Part shown: piece by piece, positions 33,730 through 44,845 of the stretch | How positions within the stretch are numbered: position 1 is the first letter of the stretch | Layout: each line of letters begins with the position of its first letter | Origin: Cynocephalus volans | Taxonomy: Eukaryota > Chordata > Mammalia > Dermoptera > Cynocephalidae | NCBI RefSeq assembly: GCF_027409185.1 | Contig: NC_084461.1 | Location: 188,578,001-188,642,000, forward strand | Direction: 5' to 3' | Length of the DNA stretch: 64,000 bases | The notes under the pieces: generated by a model | What the model was told of the DNA's origin: nothing | The model's input: only the letters and a program-made list of their open reading frames with translations | The model's database searches: none | Made by a program: the position numbers and the translations under genes

Positions 33730-33925
33730 CTGGATTGACCTCCTGCAGAAGTCAACCAGATAGTAAATATTTTTGGCTTTGCAGACAGTTTCTGATACAA
33801 TGACACAACTCTGCCATTGTGCAAAAGCAGACATAAATAATACATAAACTAATGAGTGTGGCTGGATTTGGCCCACAGTAGATGGAATTTGGATTGCTTG
33901 TCATAGTTTGCTCATCCCTGAGCTA
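33730..33925. mobile_element. Old non-autonomous DNA-transposon fragment
   Basis: gtaaatatttttggctttgc, ctctgccattgtgcaaaagc and gatttggcccacagtagatg, ending tagtttgctcatccctga. Same family and orientation as 13610-13815; subfamily not named. Confidence 0.6.
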
Positions 33926-34015
33926 CAGAGATTTTGTATTCGGTTTTGCTTAATAGCCAGCAGTATTACCAAGTGGGAATGATTTTTTTTTTAAAGTTAA
34001 TTTCTTGGCTGAGAG

Positions 34016-34194
34016 CAGTAGTTCTCAAAGTGTGGTCCCTGGACCAGCAGCATCAGCATTTCCTGGAAGTTTCTTAGATATGCAAATTCTTGGGCTCCAA
34101 TCCAGAGTCAGGAATCTGGATGTAAGACCCAGCAACCTCTAGTTTAACAAGCCGTCCAGGTGATTCTGATGCACACTCAAGTCTGAGAACTCCA
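34016..34194 (+). mobile_element. MER5A-type hAT (Charlie) element
   Basis: Full-length look: 5' end cagtagttctcaaagtgtgg, middle caggtgattctgatgcacac, 3' end agtctgagaactcc. The two ends are imperfect inverted repeats, as in the non-autonomous MER5 family. Confidence 0.9.
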
Positions 34195-35015
34195 AAGGTA
34201 GTATAAATTTGAACTCCAAACCCATGTGAGTGCAGACCCATGGTTACAAATTCTCAGGGGAGGCTACTTTTTGAGTTTCCAGACTAGAAGCAAGGCTGAG
34301 ACAGATCAAGCCATGTCTTCTGGTGTTAGTGGCTGGAAGTGCTCTGACCCACACTCTCACTGGGGTTGAAAGCCTCTTGACTACTAAGAGGGGCACCTAT
34401 CCCACCTTCCATTGCAGCAATCACTGAACTATCAGTTCACATACTCAGCAGTCTGATTTTGAGTTTTCTCTGCAGTTTTGGCCCTTAGGGATTTCTCTCA
34501 CTCTTATAGAACTGACCTATATATTTAAAGGGATGCTGGTACACTTTATCCAGTATTTCTGGATGTTTTATAGTGGGAGTATTTTAGGTTATATTGTCTC
34601 CCATATTACCAGACACAGAAGTCCTTTCAATTTAATGAAAAGCTGAGTTTTTCCTTTAGAATTCTTTCTTAGAATATCTGGCAGCCCCCTGCTTCTCTGG
34701 TGACCTGACACTTATCACTTTCCCTAGGGCCAGGACTCACTTTGTCACTCATAGGGACCAGAGGCTGAACAACTCCCTAGGGTCTCTCCACTTCACATTT
34801 TCCTGGAGCTTGAGTCCAGTTTAGACAACAGTTGTTGAGCACCCCCTAAGTGGGGGATGAGGGGGTTTCACTCTATACAAGTGACAAGTATCTGTGCTAG
34901 AAGATGCCATCTCATGGCCATTGTAGCAGGAGACCTTCCTCTATCCCAGCAAGTAAATCCCATTGTGCCTCTCTAGGGGAGCTTAATTCCTTGAAGGGTT
35001 TTTTTTTGGTGGGTC
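34195..35015. other. Intron without named features
   Basis: Possibly an old repeat at 34300-34700, unassigned. Nothing gene-like. Confidence 0.35.
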
Positions 35016-35019
35016 ATAA

Positions 35020-35258
35020 CGGGGTCAAGGTTAAGAGCACCGGCTTTGAAATCTGCTGAAATTAGTTTCATCTCCCAGCTCGGCCTCTTACAAACTGTGT
35101 GATCTTGGTTGAGCCCCTGCACCTCTGAGTATCAGCATCTCCAACCATAAGATGGGATGACAGAGGGTTGCTATAAGGATCCAATGATATCATTCATGCA
35201 AGGCACTTGGCAGAGCACCTGGTACATGGTGAGTGCTTAATGGATGTTGCTATTTGTG
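35020..35258 (-). repeat. MIR SINE, full length
   Basis: gttaagagcaccggctttga, aaactgtgtgatcttggttg and acctggtacatggtgagtgc. Confidence 0.92.
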
Positions 35259-35379
35259 AACAGAATTGCTGTTGTGTGTATGCCTCTCATGTAATGGACT
35301 TGTAAAAGTCAAGCTGAGGAGGTGGGCAGGCCCTTGGGTGCTCATGGAATGGCAAAATCAGGCAGTGGGCAGAGGCTAT

Positions 35380-36090
35380 TGTATAGCAGATACTCCTTTC
35401 CTGCACCCCACCATTCCTGTAGAGGCTTCTTCATGTTTCCTAGGCCTCCACTCAATCATGTGACTAAACCCAGGGAGAAAGGGGAGCTGCCAATCATAGT
35501 ACTCTATCCCCCTGGCACCAGTGATTGGCTGAGGGGGGGGGAAATCACATGATCCAAGCGGGCCAATCAGATAATTTTCTGGGATTTTTCCATTGGAGCA
35601 AAGAGGGTAGTCTCTGTTTTCTCTTTAGCTGAGATGCTGGAAGCAAGGAAGCCTAAAGCTGCCTGTAGTCAGGGTTATAGACAGCTTAATGGCGATGGAG
35701 TGAAACCAGCCTGTAGGGAGAGGCCAAGAGAGACAGAGTCCTGGTTTGAAGAATCTTGGAGGCCACCTTCTTCTCTATCTCTTTATAGTTTGATTACAGG
35801 AGCCCACCCCATTTGTTTGTTTGGCTCATTCAGACTAACCTACCATCAGAAACACCCCCAAAACATGTCTCCCCATGGAAAGTTCCAGTAATGTCTCTCC
35901 AAGGAAGGTTACAGGAACTTTTGGCCATTCCATCCTGCATGACCAAATTACTACAAAGGTGAACTGCATGTGCGTCATGTCTGCTACCCAGCCTGGTGTT
36001 GACCTGCCAGGTGGTGCAGGATGTGCCCTCTTGTTTGAAGAACACCATGTTGAGGACAAGGGGACAGAGGGAGGCCACACAGTGTGCTAG
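35380..36090. repeat. Possible old LTR-like repeat, unassigned
   Basis: Three CCAAT boxes lie within 75 bases: attgg at 35524, ccaat at 35563 and attgg at 35592. Texture resembles an old LTR, but I cannot match a family or find LTR boundaries. Confidence 0.3.
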
Positions 36091-37085
36091 GACACAGCCC
36101 TGGGCAGAATTCCAGTGCCCTAGGGATTTTGAGTATCCCCTTCCACAGGAACCTTTAGACAGTGGCTCTTTAGGCCATGTTCACATCAGTAAACCACACA
36201 GAGAAATAAGGTCCCACGCAGAGCTCCAGCAGATATTGGATGGTTCCATCCTCCAGGTCTCAGATTGTCTTCAGAGAAGCCCATGGAGACCCCTGTTTCA
36301 TCTGCCCACCTCACACTAGCCTGGCAGGTCTGGCTCACTGGAAATAGATTTTGTCCACTTCTAAAAGTGGCCCGCAGACACCCACAAAGTCCCTCACATC
36401 TCCCTGAGCCCACTGCACCTGCTGACATTCAGCATAATTCTCTCCCCTTATCTTTGATTTCTAAAAAGATCATCTTGAAAAAGATTGTTTTGTGTGCAGT
36501 TTACCCAAACGCCACTTTTTCTAATTTTGCCAGAATTGCCTGCCCTGCCCGCCTTCCTTTTGTCTCTTGGATTTGCTCTGGGGTTGGCTTCCTCAAACCA
36601 AAATAACTCACAAAGCAGGGGAAAAGTAGTTCCGGTGGATGAGTGACATCTGTATGAAAAGCCAGCAAGCCGGCCGATTTCTGTCCTTTGAAGACGCTTG
36701 TCAGCAAGTGCCGCAGTGAAGTGTCAAGCGTCACCTGGGGTAACTGTAGAGATGCCTGCAACAGTGAGCTTTTTTTCCCAGAAAGCCTTCAGCCCAAACT
36801 TTGGGCTCTCTGGGGATGCAGGAGCAGCATCCATTTTCCGAAGAGATGAAAAGCGATGCTGGTTTGAGCAGCTGGTATTTACTACTGTGTGCCCAGCAGA
36901 GCCCTGCAGCAGTGGCTTTGTAGTTCACCTGCATTGCCTTTCCCACATCAACTCTGCTCCCTTCTGTTCTGGTTTGTACGCCTACTCGAGGGCCTGGTTG
37001 CTCTAGACAGACCCCAGAGAGGACAGGAGGGGAGAGGAAATGGGGTGCCAGCAATGCCCCCATGGCTCTCCTGTGGGAGAGGAGG
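36091..37085. other. Unique intron
   Basis: No repeat family named. Several 80-150 codon frames overlap one another on both strands with no domain. Confidence 0.4.
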
Positions 37086-37089
37086 GGGG

Positions 37090-37305
37090 ATTCTTGTGGT
37101 TAAGAATGTGGCTCTGGAGGCAGACTCAGTCTGGGTTCAAATCCCAGCTCTGCCATCCTCACCGAGCCAATCCTGTCACCTCTCTGAGCCTCAGTTTTCC
37201 CATCTGCAGAGTGGGGTTGTTGGTTTTAGTGAAGACAGTGCAGGTAAAGTGCTTTCTTTAGCATGGTGCCTGACGCATGTAAGTGCTCAATACATTTTAG
37301 CTGCT
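37090..37305 (-). repeat. MIR SINE, full length
   Basis: gtggttaagaatgtggctct, gggttcaaatcccagctctg and gtaagtgctcaatacatttt. Confidence 0.92.
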
Positions 37306-37538
37306 GCTTACCTCCGGATTCACCCTGGCTGACCCTCCCTCACAGCGCAGCTTCCAGAGGGTAACATTATTTTCCCCTTTCTGCTGTTTTGCCTGCCCAC
37401 AGTGGCTTCTCACACACACTCTAGGCTATCCAGTGGGCTCCTGTTCATCTGTCAGTACCCAGCTTAGGCATCTCCTCTCTGTAAGGCTTCCAGATTAGCA
37501 TCCCCACCACCCCAAGGTTAACCATAAATAAAGCGTTG

Positions 37539-37541
<3 letters not shown>

Positions 37542-37575
<34 letters not shown>
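37542..37575. repeat. (TG)17 microsatellite
   Basis: Thirty-four bases of uninterrupted tg, adjacent to an MLT1-type LTR. Confidence 0.97.
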
Positions 37576-37576
<1 letters not shown>

Positions 37577-37579
37577 CTT

Positions 37580-37915
37580 AAAAAGCAGACATTTTATTGT
37601 CTCACAATGTTGGAGACTAAAAACCTGAGATGAGGGTTTCAGCAGAGTTGGTTCTTTCTGAGGCCTCTTCTTGGCTTGCAGATGGCCATCTTCTCCCTGT
37701 GTTGTCACAGGTCTTCTGTGTGTTCCCTAATCTCCTCTCATAATAAGGACACTGGTCAGATTGGGTTAGGGGCCACCATAACGATCTAATTTTTACCTTA
37801 AATACCACTTTAAAGACCCTATCTCTAAATACAATCACGTTCTGAAGTACTGGGGGTTAGGAATTCAGTATATGAATTTGGAGGTGGGGGGGACACAATT
37901 CAGCCCATAACAAAA
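37580..37915 (-). mobile_element. MLT1-type MaLR LTR
   Basis: Antisense of an MLT1 LTR: gcttgcagatggccatcttc, aataaggacactggtcagat and tatctctaaatacaatcacg, ending acaattcagcccataaca, which is the reverse complement of the usual 5' LTR end. No internal retroviral sequence is attached. Confidence 0.8.
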
Positions 37916-37919
37916 CAAG

Positions 37920-38335
37920 GTCACCATCCCTAGGTGTGTCTCGAGACAACACCTGCATGGGCTTCAGTCCCCCAGGACCATGGAGTGTGGTTTTTGGTAG
38001 CCCCAAGGCGCGGCTCCCTTGATGGTCATGGGAGGGTAACTCCACAGGGGTTGTCTGCCTGGAAGGCTTCTAGGCATAGCGCTTGACTGCCTTCCCCTGA
38101 CTGAGGCCTAGGCACACACCTCCACGTTGTGCCTGTTGGTCATGAGAGGAGCTTGGAAGTCTCTGATCTGCACACAGCCGCCGTGGAGGAGTCAGAAGCT
38201 GGAATCTCAGGTGTCCAGGTTGGGGTGGGAGGGAATTGGGCATGCGTGAATAAACTGCCTGCGTTGAAGAGCCCAGCTTCAGACAATCTCATAGGGTTGC
38301 ATGAGAAAAACTGTTGTTAATGCTGTCTGTGGGGT
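37920..38335. other. Unique intron
   Basis: Nothing recognised. Confidence 0.4.
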
Positions 38336-38339
38336 TTGT

Positions 38340-40245
38340 TTGTTTTTTAAGACTTTATTTCTTTAGAGCAGTTTTAGGTTCACAGCATTGTTAACATACC
38401 CCACCAGAGTGCAACCTTTATTACAACTGATGAAACTGCATTGATACATCATCATCACCCAAAGTCCATAGATTAAATTAGGGTTCATTCTTGGTGTTGT
38501 GCAGTCTACGAGTTTGGACAAATGTATAATGTCGTGTATCTATCATTACAGTTTCATACAGAGTAGTTTCCCTACCCTAAAAATGCTCAGTGGTCCACCT
38601 ATTCACCCCCACCCCCACCTCAAAACCCCTGGCCACCACTGATCTTTCTACTGTCTCCATAGCTTTGCCGTTTCCAGAATGTCATATAGTTGGAATCATA
38701 CAGTGCACAGCCTTTTCGGATTGGCTTCTTTCACTTAGTAATATGTGTTTAAGGTTCTTTCTTGTCTTTTCATGGCTTGATAGCACATTTCTTTTTAATG
38801 CTGAATAATATTCCATTGTCTGAATGTACCACAGTTTATTTATCCATTCATCTACTAGAGGATATCTTGGTTGCTTCCGAGTTTTAGCAATTATGAAAAA
38901 AGCTGCGATAAACATCCGTGTCCAGGTTTTTGTTTTAGACATAAGTGGTCAACTTCTTTGGGTAAACACCCAGGAACACGATTGCTGCATCAGGTTTTGT
39001 AAGAGTATGTTTAGTTTTGTAAGAAATTGCCAAACTGTCTTCCAAAGCAGCTGTACCATTTTGCACACCTACCAGCTACGAATGAGAGTTCCTGTCATTC
39101 CACATACTCATCAGCATTTGGTGTTGTCAGTGTTCTGGATTTTGGCCATTCTAATTGATAGGTGTGTAGTAGTATCTCATAGTTGTTTTAATTTACATTT
39201 TCCTGATAATATATAATATGGAACATCTTTTCGTAGGCTTATTTGCCATCTGTTATCTTCTTTGGTGAGGTGTCTGTTAAGGTCTTTTGTCCATGTTTTA
39301 AATTTTTTTTTTTTATTACTGAGTTTTGAGAGTCCTTTGTATATTTTGGATTAAAGTCCTTTATCGGATGCATGTTTTGCAAATATTTTCTCCCAGTCTT
39401 TGGCTTCTTTTCTCATTCTCTTGACATTGTCTTTTGCAAAGAGGAAGTTTTTAATTTTAATGAAGTCCAGCTTATCAATTATTTCTTTCATGTATTGTGC
39501 CTTTGGTGTTGTATCTAAAAAGTCATCACCATACCCAAGGTCACCTAGGTTTTCTCCTATGTTATCTTCTAGGAATTTTATAAAAGTTTTGTGTTTTACA
39601 TTTAGGTCTGTGATCCATTTTGAGGTAATTTTTATGAAAGGTGTAAAGTCTGTGTCTAGACTGATTTTTTTTTTTTTGCATGTAGACGTCCAGTTGTTCC
39701 AGCACCATCTGTTGAAAAGACAAATATCTTTGCTTCATTGTGTTGCCTTTGCTCCTTTGTCAAAAATCGGTTGACTATATTTATGTGGGTCTATTTCTGA
39801 GCTCTCTATTCTGTTCCATTGACCTATTTGTCTTTTCTTTCTCCAGTACCACACTGTCTTAATTACTGTAGCTTGATAGTAAGTCTTGGAGTCCAGTAGT
39901 CTCAGTCCTTGACTTTGTTCTTCTCCTTCAATATTACGTTGGCTATTCTGGGTCTTTTGCCTTTCCGTATAAACTTTAGAATCGGTTTGTCAATAGCCAC
40001 AAAATAGCTTGCAGGGATTTAATTGGGATTGCATTAAGTCTATAGATCAATTTGGGAAGCACCGACGTCTTGACAATATTGGCTCCTCCTATCCATGAAC
40101 ATGGACTCTCTATTTAGTTAGTTCTTCTTTGATTTCATTCATCAGGGTTTGGTAGTTTTCCGCATCTAGATCTTGCACATATTTAGTTAGGTGTAGCCCT
40201 GCTTTATTTATGTTTGTCCATATGTGTTTGTGTTCCTGTCAAGAG
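38340..40245 (-). mobile_element. Old L1: ORF2 C-terminal half plus 3' UTR
   Basis: About 1.9 kb, the longest L1 piece here. On the minus strand, 38682-38942 reads as the ORF2 C-terminus, with TWTRMFIAAFFIIAKT and LWYIQTMEYYSALKRN. Further ORF2 (reverse-transcriptase side) text continues to 40245 with stops and frameshifts. 38350-38640 is 3' UTR. Inactive by 5' truncation and mutation. Confidence 0.9.
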
Positions 40246-40249
40246 CACA

Positions 40250-40715
40250 TTGCCACACCCCTGGGCCTCCCCATTCCCATACAGTTTTTCTTCCTCTGTG
40301 TCTATAAGCCTCTCTTCATCTTTCTATCACAGTACAGTGCTGACTGCAATATCTAATTCAGGGAATGGCAAACTCCCGTGAGTGCAGGGGCAGGCAAGTA
40401 ACATTAGTGGTGGATTTGGCTCTGGGTAAAGCAGGAAAAAATTTGTGTGTGGTGTGGGGAGGGGTGCCAGGCAACTGGAGAGACCTGCTCCTGCCCCAGG
40501 GAAATCAAATGGATTAAAGTACGGGAATGGACAGTTGAAATACTCAACCTCTGGCTGGCTGTGGCTCTCTGGCATGATTGTTTACAGACCCTGGTTGCAT
40601 TTATATCCCCTCCCCAACCAAGACTATGAGCTCTTTGAGGGCAGGAACACCCCTACCCCCCCACACAAAAAAACAAAAAAATAGAGCTCAGCAAATTTTT
40701 GATGGATGAATAAAT
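40250..40715 (+). repeat. L2 LINE 3' end, diverged
   Basis: ccaagactatgagctctttg and agggcaggaacacccc are L2 sense, with a tail gatggatgaataaatgcatt. The part before 40590 is unclear. Confidence 0.6.
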
Positions 40716-40734
40716 GCATTTGCTGTGGCTCTAC

Positions 40735-41357
40735 TCATTCTTTTAAAAAGTAAGATGTGTTCAGTGTAGCAATTATAGAAAGAACGGATAAGCAAAGAGA
40801 GGAAAAGAAAAATCGTCTGCTTCTGAAATAAATCTTTATCACAGTTTCTTTCTTTAGACCTTTTTGTCGACATGTAACAAACATACAGAAAAAGGCACAG
40901 GTCATGTGTGTGTTCAGCTCAACAAATTACCACAAAGTGGACACACCCATGGAACTATCACTCAGATTAAGAAATAGAATGTTCCTGACCTACCTATAAG
41001 CCCCTTCATGCCCCTTATAGTCACTGCCAGCCAGCTACCCCCAAGAGTGACTTCTTATGGTGCAGATTAGTTTTGCCTCTTAGGAATCATCCAGCATGTG
41101 CTCTTTAGTGTCTGGCTTCTTTTGCTAGCATTATGTTCTCAAAATTCACCTGCTTTGTGTGGCGTTACAGCTCATTCATTCTTTTTGCCATGTAGCATTC
41201 TGTTGTGTGAGTACACCACAATTTATTTATCCATTCTCCTGTTGATAGACGTTTGAGTGGCTTCAGTTTGGGGCACCTACAAACAGTGCTGTTAGGAACA
41301 TCAGTTACATGGGTGTCTCTTGGTGCACAGGGGCACACAGTTTTCTTGGGTATAAAT
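40735..41357 (-). mobile_element. Old L1 3' fragment, left part of a nested set
   Basis: Antisense L1 3' region: caacaaattaccacaaagtg, caatttatttatccattctc and cagtgctgttaggaacatca. It breaks at a hAT element (41358) and resumes at about 41561 with tgcaaagaggttttccaaag. Confidence 0.75.
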
Positions 41358-41560
41358 CAGGGTTTCTCAGTCTTGGCACTGATGACATTTGAGGCTGGAT
41401 ATTTCTTAGCTGTGGGAGCTGCCCTGTGCATTGTAGGATGTTTAACAGCATCCCTGAGCTCTACTCACTAGATGCCAGTAGCACTCCCCAAGTTGTGGCC
41501 ATCAAAAATGTCTCCAGGGATTGCCCAGTGTCCCCTAGGATGTGAGTTGAGAAATATATG
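41358..41560 (+). mobile_element. MER-class hAT element inserted in L1
   Basis: ctgtgcattgtaggatgttt, aacagcatccctgagctcta and aaaaatgtctccagggattg, with worn inverted ends (gggtttctcagtcttgg and gagttgagaaat). The same family recurs at 51289-51500. Confidence 0.8.
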
Positions 41561-41642
41561 TTGAGCTTTAGTATAGATGCTGCAAAGAGGTTTTCCAAAG
41601 TGGTTGTACCACTTCTACCAGCTGTGTGTGGACTTTTAATCA
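41561..41642 (-). mobile_element. Old L1 3' fragment, right part
   Basis: Continues the L1 broken at 41357, with ccaaagtggttgtaccactt and ctaccagctgtgtgtg, then broken again by the SINE. Confidence 0.7.
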
Positions 41643-41832
41643 TTTTATTTTATTTTGTTTTATTTATTTATTTTTTAAAGATGACCAGTAAAGGGAACTT
41701 AACCCTTGACTTGGTGTTGTCAGCACCACGCTCTCCCAAGTGAGCAACCAGCCATCCCTATATAGGGATCTGAACCCGTGGCCTTGGTGTTATCAGCACC
41801 ACACTCTCCCAAGAGAGCCACGGGCTGGCCCC
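41643..41832 (-). mobile_element. Dimeric tRNA-Ile-like SINE
   Basis: On the minus strand there are two tandem tRNA-like units. The first opens gggccagcccgtggctctct and the second follows at tatatagggatggctggttg. Each carries gtggtgctgataacaccaag or gtggtgctgacaacaccaag (tRNA-Ile-like arm) and a B-box-like ggttcagatcc or gggttaagttcc. An A-rich tail with aataaa-type runs follows, seen as T-rich at 41643-41676. There is no tRNA-unrelated body. This matches the described CYN-type dimer of colugos; other lineages with tRNA-Ile SINEs are possible. Confidence 0.85.
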
Positions 41833-41889
41833 TATGGTCTAGTCTTTTAAGTGTTTTATCATTTATTCTTTGATTAGAGAACAGTAAAT

Positions 41890-42125
41890 GATTAAGTGTG
41901 TACTTAACTCTGGAATCTGACTTTCCGAGTTTAATATCTGGCTATGCTACTTTCTAGCTGTGTGACTCTGGCTAAGTGGTTTCATTTCTCTTTGCCTCAG
42001 TTTCCTCACCCATAAAACAGAGACACTAACAATGCCTGCCTTGATGACTTGGAGGATTACACGAGTTAATTAATATACATGAAGCATGTGGAACAGGGCC
42101 TGGCACATGGCAAGTGCTTTGTTGA
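41890..42125 (-). repeat. MIR SINE, full length
   Basis: ctttctagctgtgtgactct, tttgcctcagtttcctcacc and gggcctggcacatggcaagt. Confidence 0.92.
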
Positions 42126-42480
42126 CTTATCCATTTTAGTGGCTCCATAATACTCCCTTGTGTGGGTGAGCTGCGGTTGGTACGGGATGGTAAATGGCTT
42201 TCAGTTTGGGCTGCCAGATTTTGCAAAATAAAATAAAATAATAATAATAGTAATAATAATAAAAGATGCCCAGTTAAATCTGAATTTCAGATAAACAATG
42301 AATAATTTTTGGTATAATTATGTCCCATAGGACATTTGGGATAATACTTATACTAAAAAATTATACATTATTTATCTGAATTGAAATGGATCTGGGCGTC
42401 CTGTATTTTACCCAGCAATCCTCTTAATTACAGTTTTTTCTCCTGAGCACCGCAGTGATTAACATCCTGGAAGCTGAATC
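42126..42480. other. A+T-rich intron with simple aat repeat
   Basis: aataataat run at 42230-42265. The following a-rich text is unassigned. Confidence 0.45.
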
Positions 42481-42487
42481 TTTGCAC

Positions 42488-42655
42488 GCAAACCGTGTTT
42501 CCCAAACCTGGCTTCTCACTTGGTCAGCTAGGGGGCTTGTTTAAATGCAGAATCCTGGCCCCACCCCAGGTCTCTTGAAACTAAGTACTGGAAGCTGGGT
42601 TGAGACTGAATTTTTAAACAAGGCTCCAGGTAATTCAGAACCAAAACTTTGGGGT
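42488..42655 (+). mobile_element. MER5/MER20-class hAT element, worn
   Basis: tttcccaaacctggcttctc, aatcctggccccaccccagg and caaggctccaggtaattcag follow the order of the MER20/MER5 family. Confidence 0.65.
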
Positions 42656-43965
42656 AAATTCCCAAGATAAAATGCTAGGGTCACCCACCTATTTCCTGAC
42701 GTTTGGGCCAGGGGAAAGTTCCTTACTGTTTCCTTCCCACTCTGCTGGCTTAGTTCTCCACTGTGGGTGCAGACAAGGGCCTGTGTTTGCCCGGCCTTTC
42801 CGGGGCTCCTCTGCCCAAGGCCTTCAGCTTGGACAGGGACTGAAGGAGTGCCTCCACCTTGGGCTGCCCCTCAGCTCAGCTCTGAGCCTGCCCCAGCTTG
42901 ACAGGAAGTGGCAGCTGAACTTTGGCAGCAGCAGGGAAGGGTGGGGGGTTGTGGGCACCAGACCTAGCAGCATTGATTTCTGGCTGCCGAACTTGGAATC
43001 ACTGTCATAAGGAAAACAGGCAACGGGTAAATAGCAGACGGTGGGTCCAGCAGCGGGGAGCAGGCTGCACCTGGGAACCTGTCTTACTTCAAGAGACCAG
43101 CCAGGTCTAGCCACAGCTGTGGGGGACACAGCGTCCCTCAAGCCCAGCCTGAGGCTTCCTAAAACTCCGCCATCAGGCCAGGTAAGGTTGGGCCTGGCCA
43201 AGGGGCGGGACCTGGGCTTCCAGAAATGCCCCCTTTCGCCTGGTCCCTGCCTGGCCAGAGCGTCATGGACTCACGGTTCATTCATTTGGTCCCCATGGGC
43301 CTTCTCTGGACCAGGCCTGGACGGATTGGGCCTGAGGGTAGTGGTGGACAGAGGAAACATCCACTGCCTACCCCCATCCCCCATCCCCCAGTCCCACCCT
43401 GAGCCCTGCCTGCAGAAGCAGCCAGCCGCTTTCCCGGCTTTGGAGGGCAGATCTGATTTCTGTTGCATCCCAGCCGCTGCTGGGCACCCCTTCAGCCACC
43501 AGGCCGCAGCCAGCTGGACAGGCTGCCCCCGTCTGTGCAGAGCAGCCACAAAATTACAGCTCAGACAGGATCAATATGATCAGGTCAAAGGGCCTTCGGA
43601 GGATGATTTTGCTTTGAAGAGAGGTCAGAGGGGCTTGAGACTTATAAATATATTATTATTTAAGAGAGGATTCCTGGTGATCTGTAAGTTTGTTGGATGG
43701 GGATCTGTAAGTTTGTTGGATGGGGATTCAGTCTCTCTCGGGCTTCCTGGATGCTCTCTGGGGTACATCTCAGGATGCTCTCTCAGAAGCCAAAGTGTCC
43801 TGGTGGGATGGGATGGGTGCCTCACCCCGGCAACATGGACGTCCTCGGGGTTTGGGGTCAGTGTTTGGGTGTAGAGAGGGAGATGTTCACCTTCTTTCTA
43901 TATCCATTTCCTGCTGAGAGCTTGTGCTGGGCACTGACATTTTCTAGGGGAGAATTCATTGAACA
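42656..43965. other. G+C-rich unique intron with the longest open frame
   Basis: No repeat named. The plus frame at 43041-43874 (277 codons) is the longest in the window, but it shows no recognisable domain, has a poor start context and spans a recent tandem duplication. I do not call it a gene. Confidence 0.45.
43679..43724 (+). repeat. Perfect 23-bp tandem duplication
   Basis: The 23-base unit beginning gatctgtaagtttgttggat occurs at 43679-43701 and again at 43702-43724 without a mismatch. Confidence 0.95.
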
Positions 43966-43969
43966 AATG

Positions 43970-44200
43970 TATTTATTTGTAGTGCTTTATTTATGTACTT
44001 ATTTATTTGAGCACTTATTGTAGGCCAGGCATTGTTGTAGACTGACAGAATAGGGCTATGACCAAGCCTGATGGAGCTAATAGGTCTCATTATTTGCCCT
44101 TACTGGGAGGAACCCAGGGCTCAGAGAGGCCGAGTGACTTGTCCGGAGTCAGTCAGCAGGAGGCCACTGCCAAGTTCAACTCTCCCTAGTAAATGAACAA
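43970..44200. repeat. L2 scrap and MIR remnant
   Basis: 43975-44065 is antisense L2 (gagcacttattgtaggccag). 44095-44175 is a sense MIR remnant (agggctcagagaggccgagt). Confidence 0.6.
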
Positions 44201-44234
44201 AATAATCTCCATTTGGTCAAGTGGGAAACTGAAT

Positions 44235-44465
44235 CTGACTAATAATGATGATAGTAATAGCCAGCATTAATCGAGGGCTTAGTGTGTGCCAGGCACTGTG
44301 CTACGTAAGTTCCACAGGCTGGTATTATTATCATCCCATTTTTAAATTGAGAAAGCTGAGACTCAGAGAAGTGAATTCACTTTCCCAGAGTCACACAGCT
44401 GGTAAGTGGCTGAGCTGGGATTTGAACCCAGGACTGGTTTTCAAGCTCAACCACATATTGTGTAG
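44235..44465 (+). repeat. MIR SINE, full length and well kept
   Basis: gagggcttagtgtgtgccag, gaaagctgagactcagagaa, cagagtcacacagctggtaa and gggatttgaacccaggactg. Confidence 0.95.
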
Positions 44466-44614
44466 GTATTTTCTGGGGTTCCCACTAATGCCTGTGTATG
44501 TCAGAATCATCATTTTTATAAAAGTTCAGGTACTCAGGTTGGGAGTGTGCAGCTGAGAGGATGCTAACTTGCGACAGACTTATCAAGAACTCCTTTAAGG
44601 AGCTCAAAACACCT

Positions 44615-44845
44615 GGCATAATAATGACAATAATATTAACAACAGCAACATGAATCTGTTGAGCAGCTGAGTAGTTCCCATGTGCCTTCTGCAATATACA
44701 GATGACCTAGAGAACTTAAAATACACAGCTGCTTTATTATTCCCATTTGACAGATGAGGAAACCGAGGCTCAGTCACTGGCTGAAGCTCACACAGCCAGG
44801 AAATGGCAGAGCCGGGATCCAAACTCTGCTTACACAGCTCACAGA
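44615..44845 (+). repeat. MIR SINE, full length
   Basis: catttgacagatgaggaaac, tcacacagccaggaaatggc and gagccgggatccaaactctg. Confidence 0.93.
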
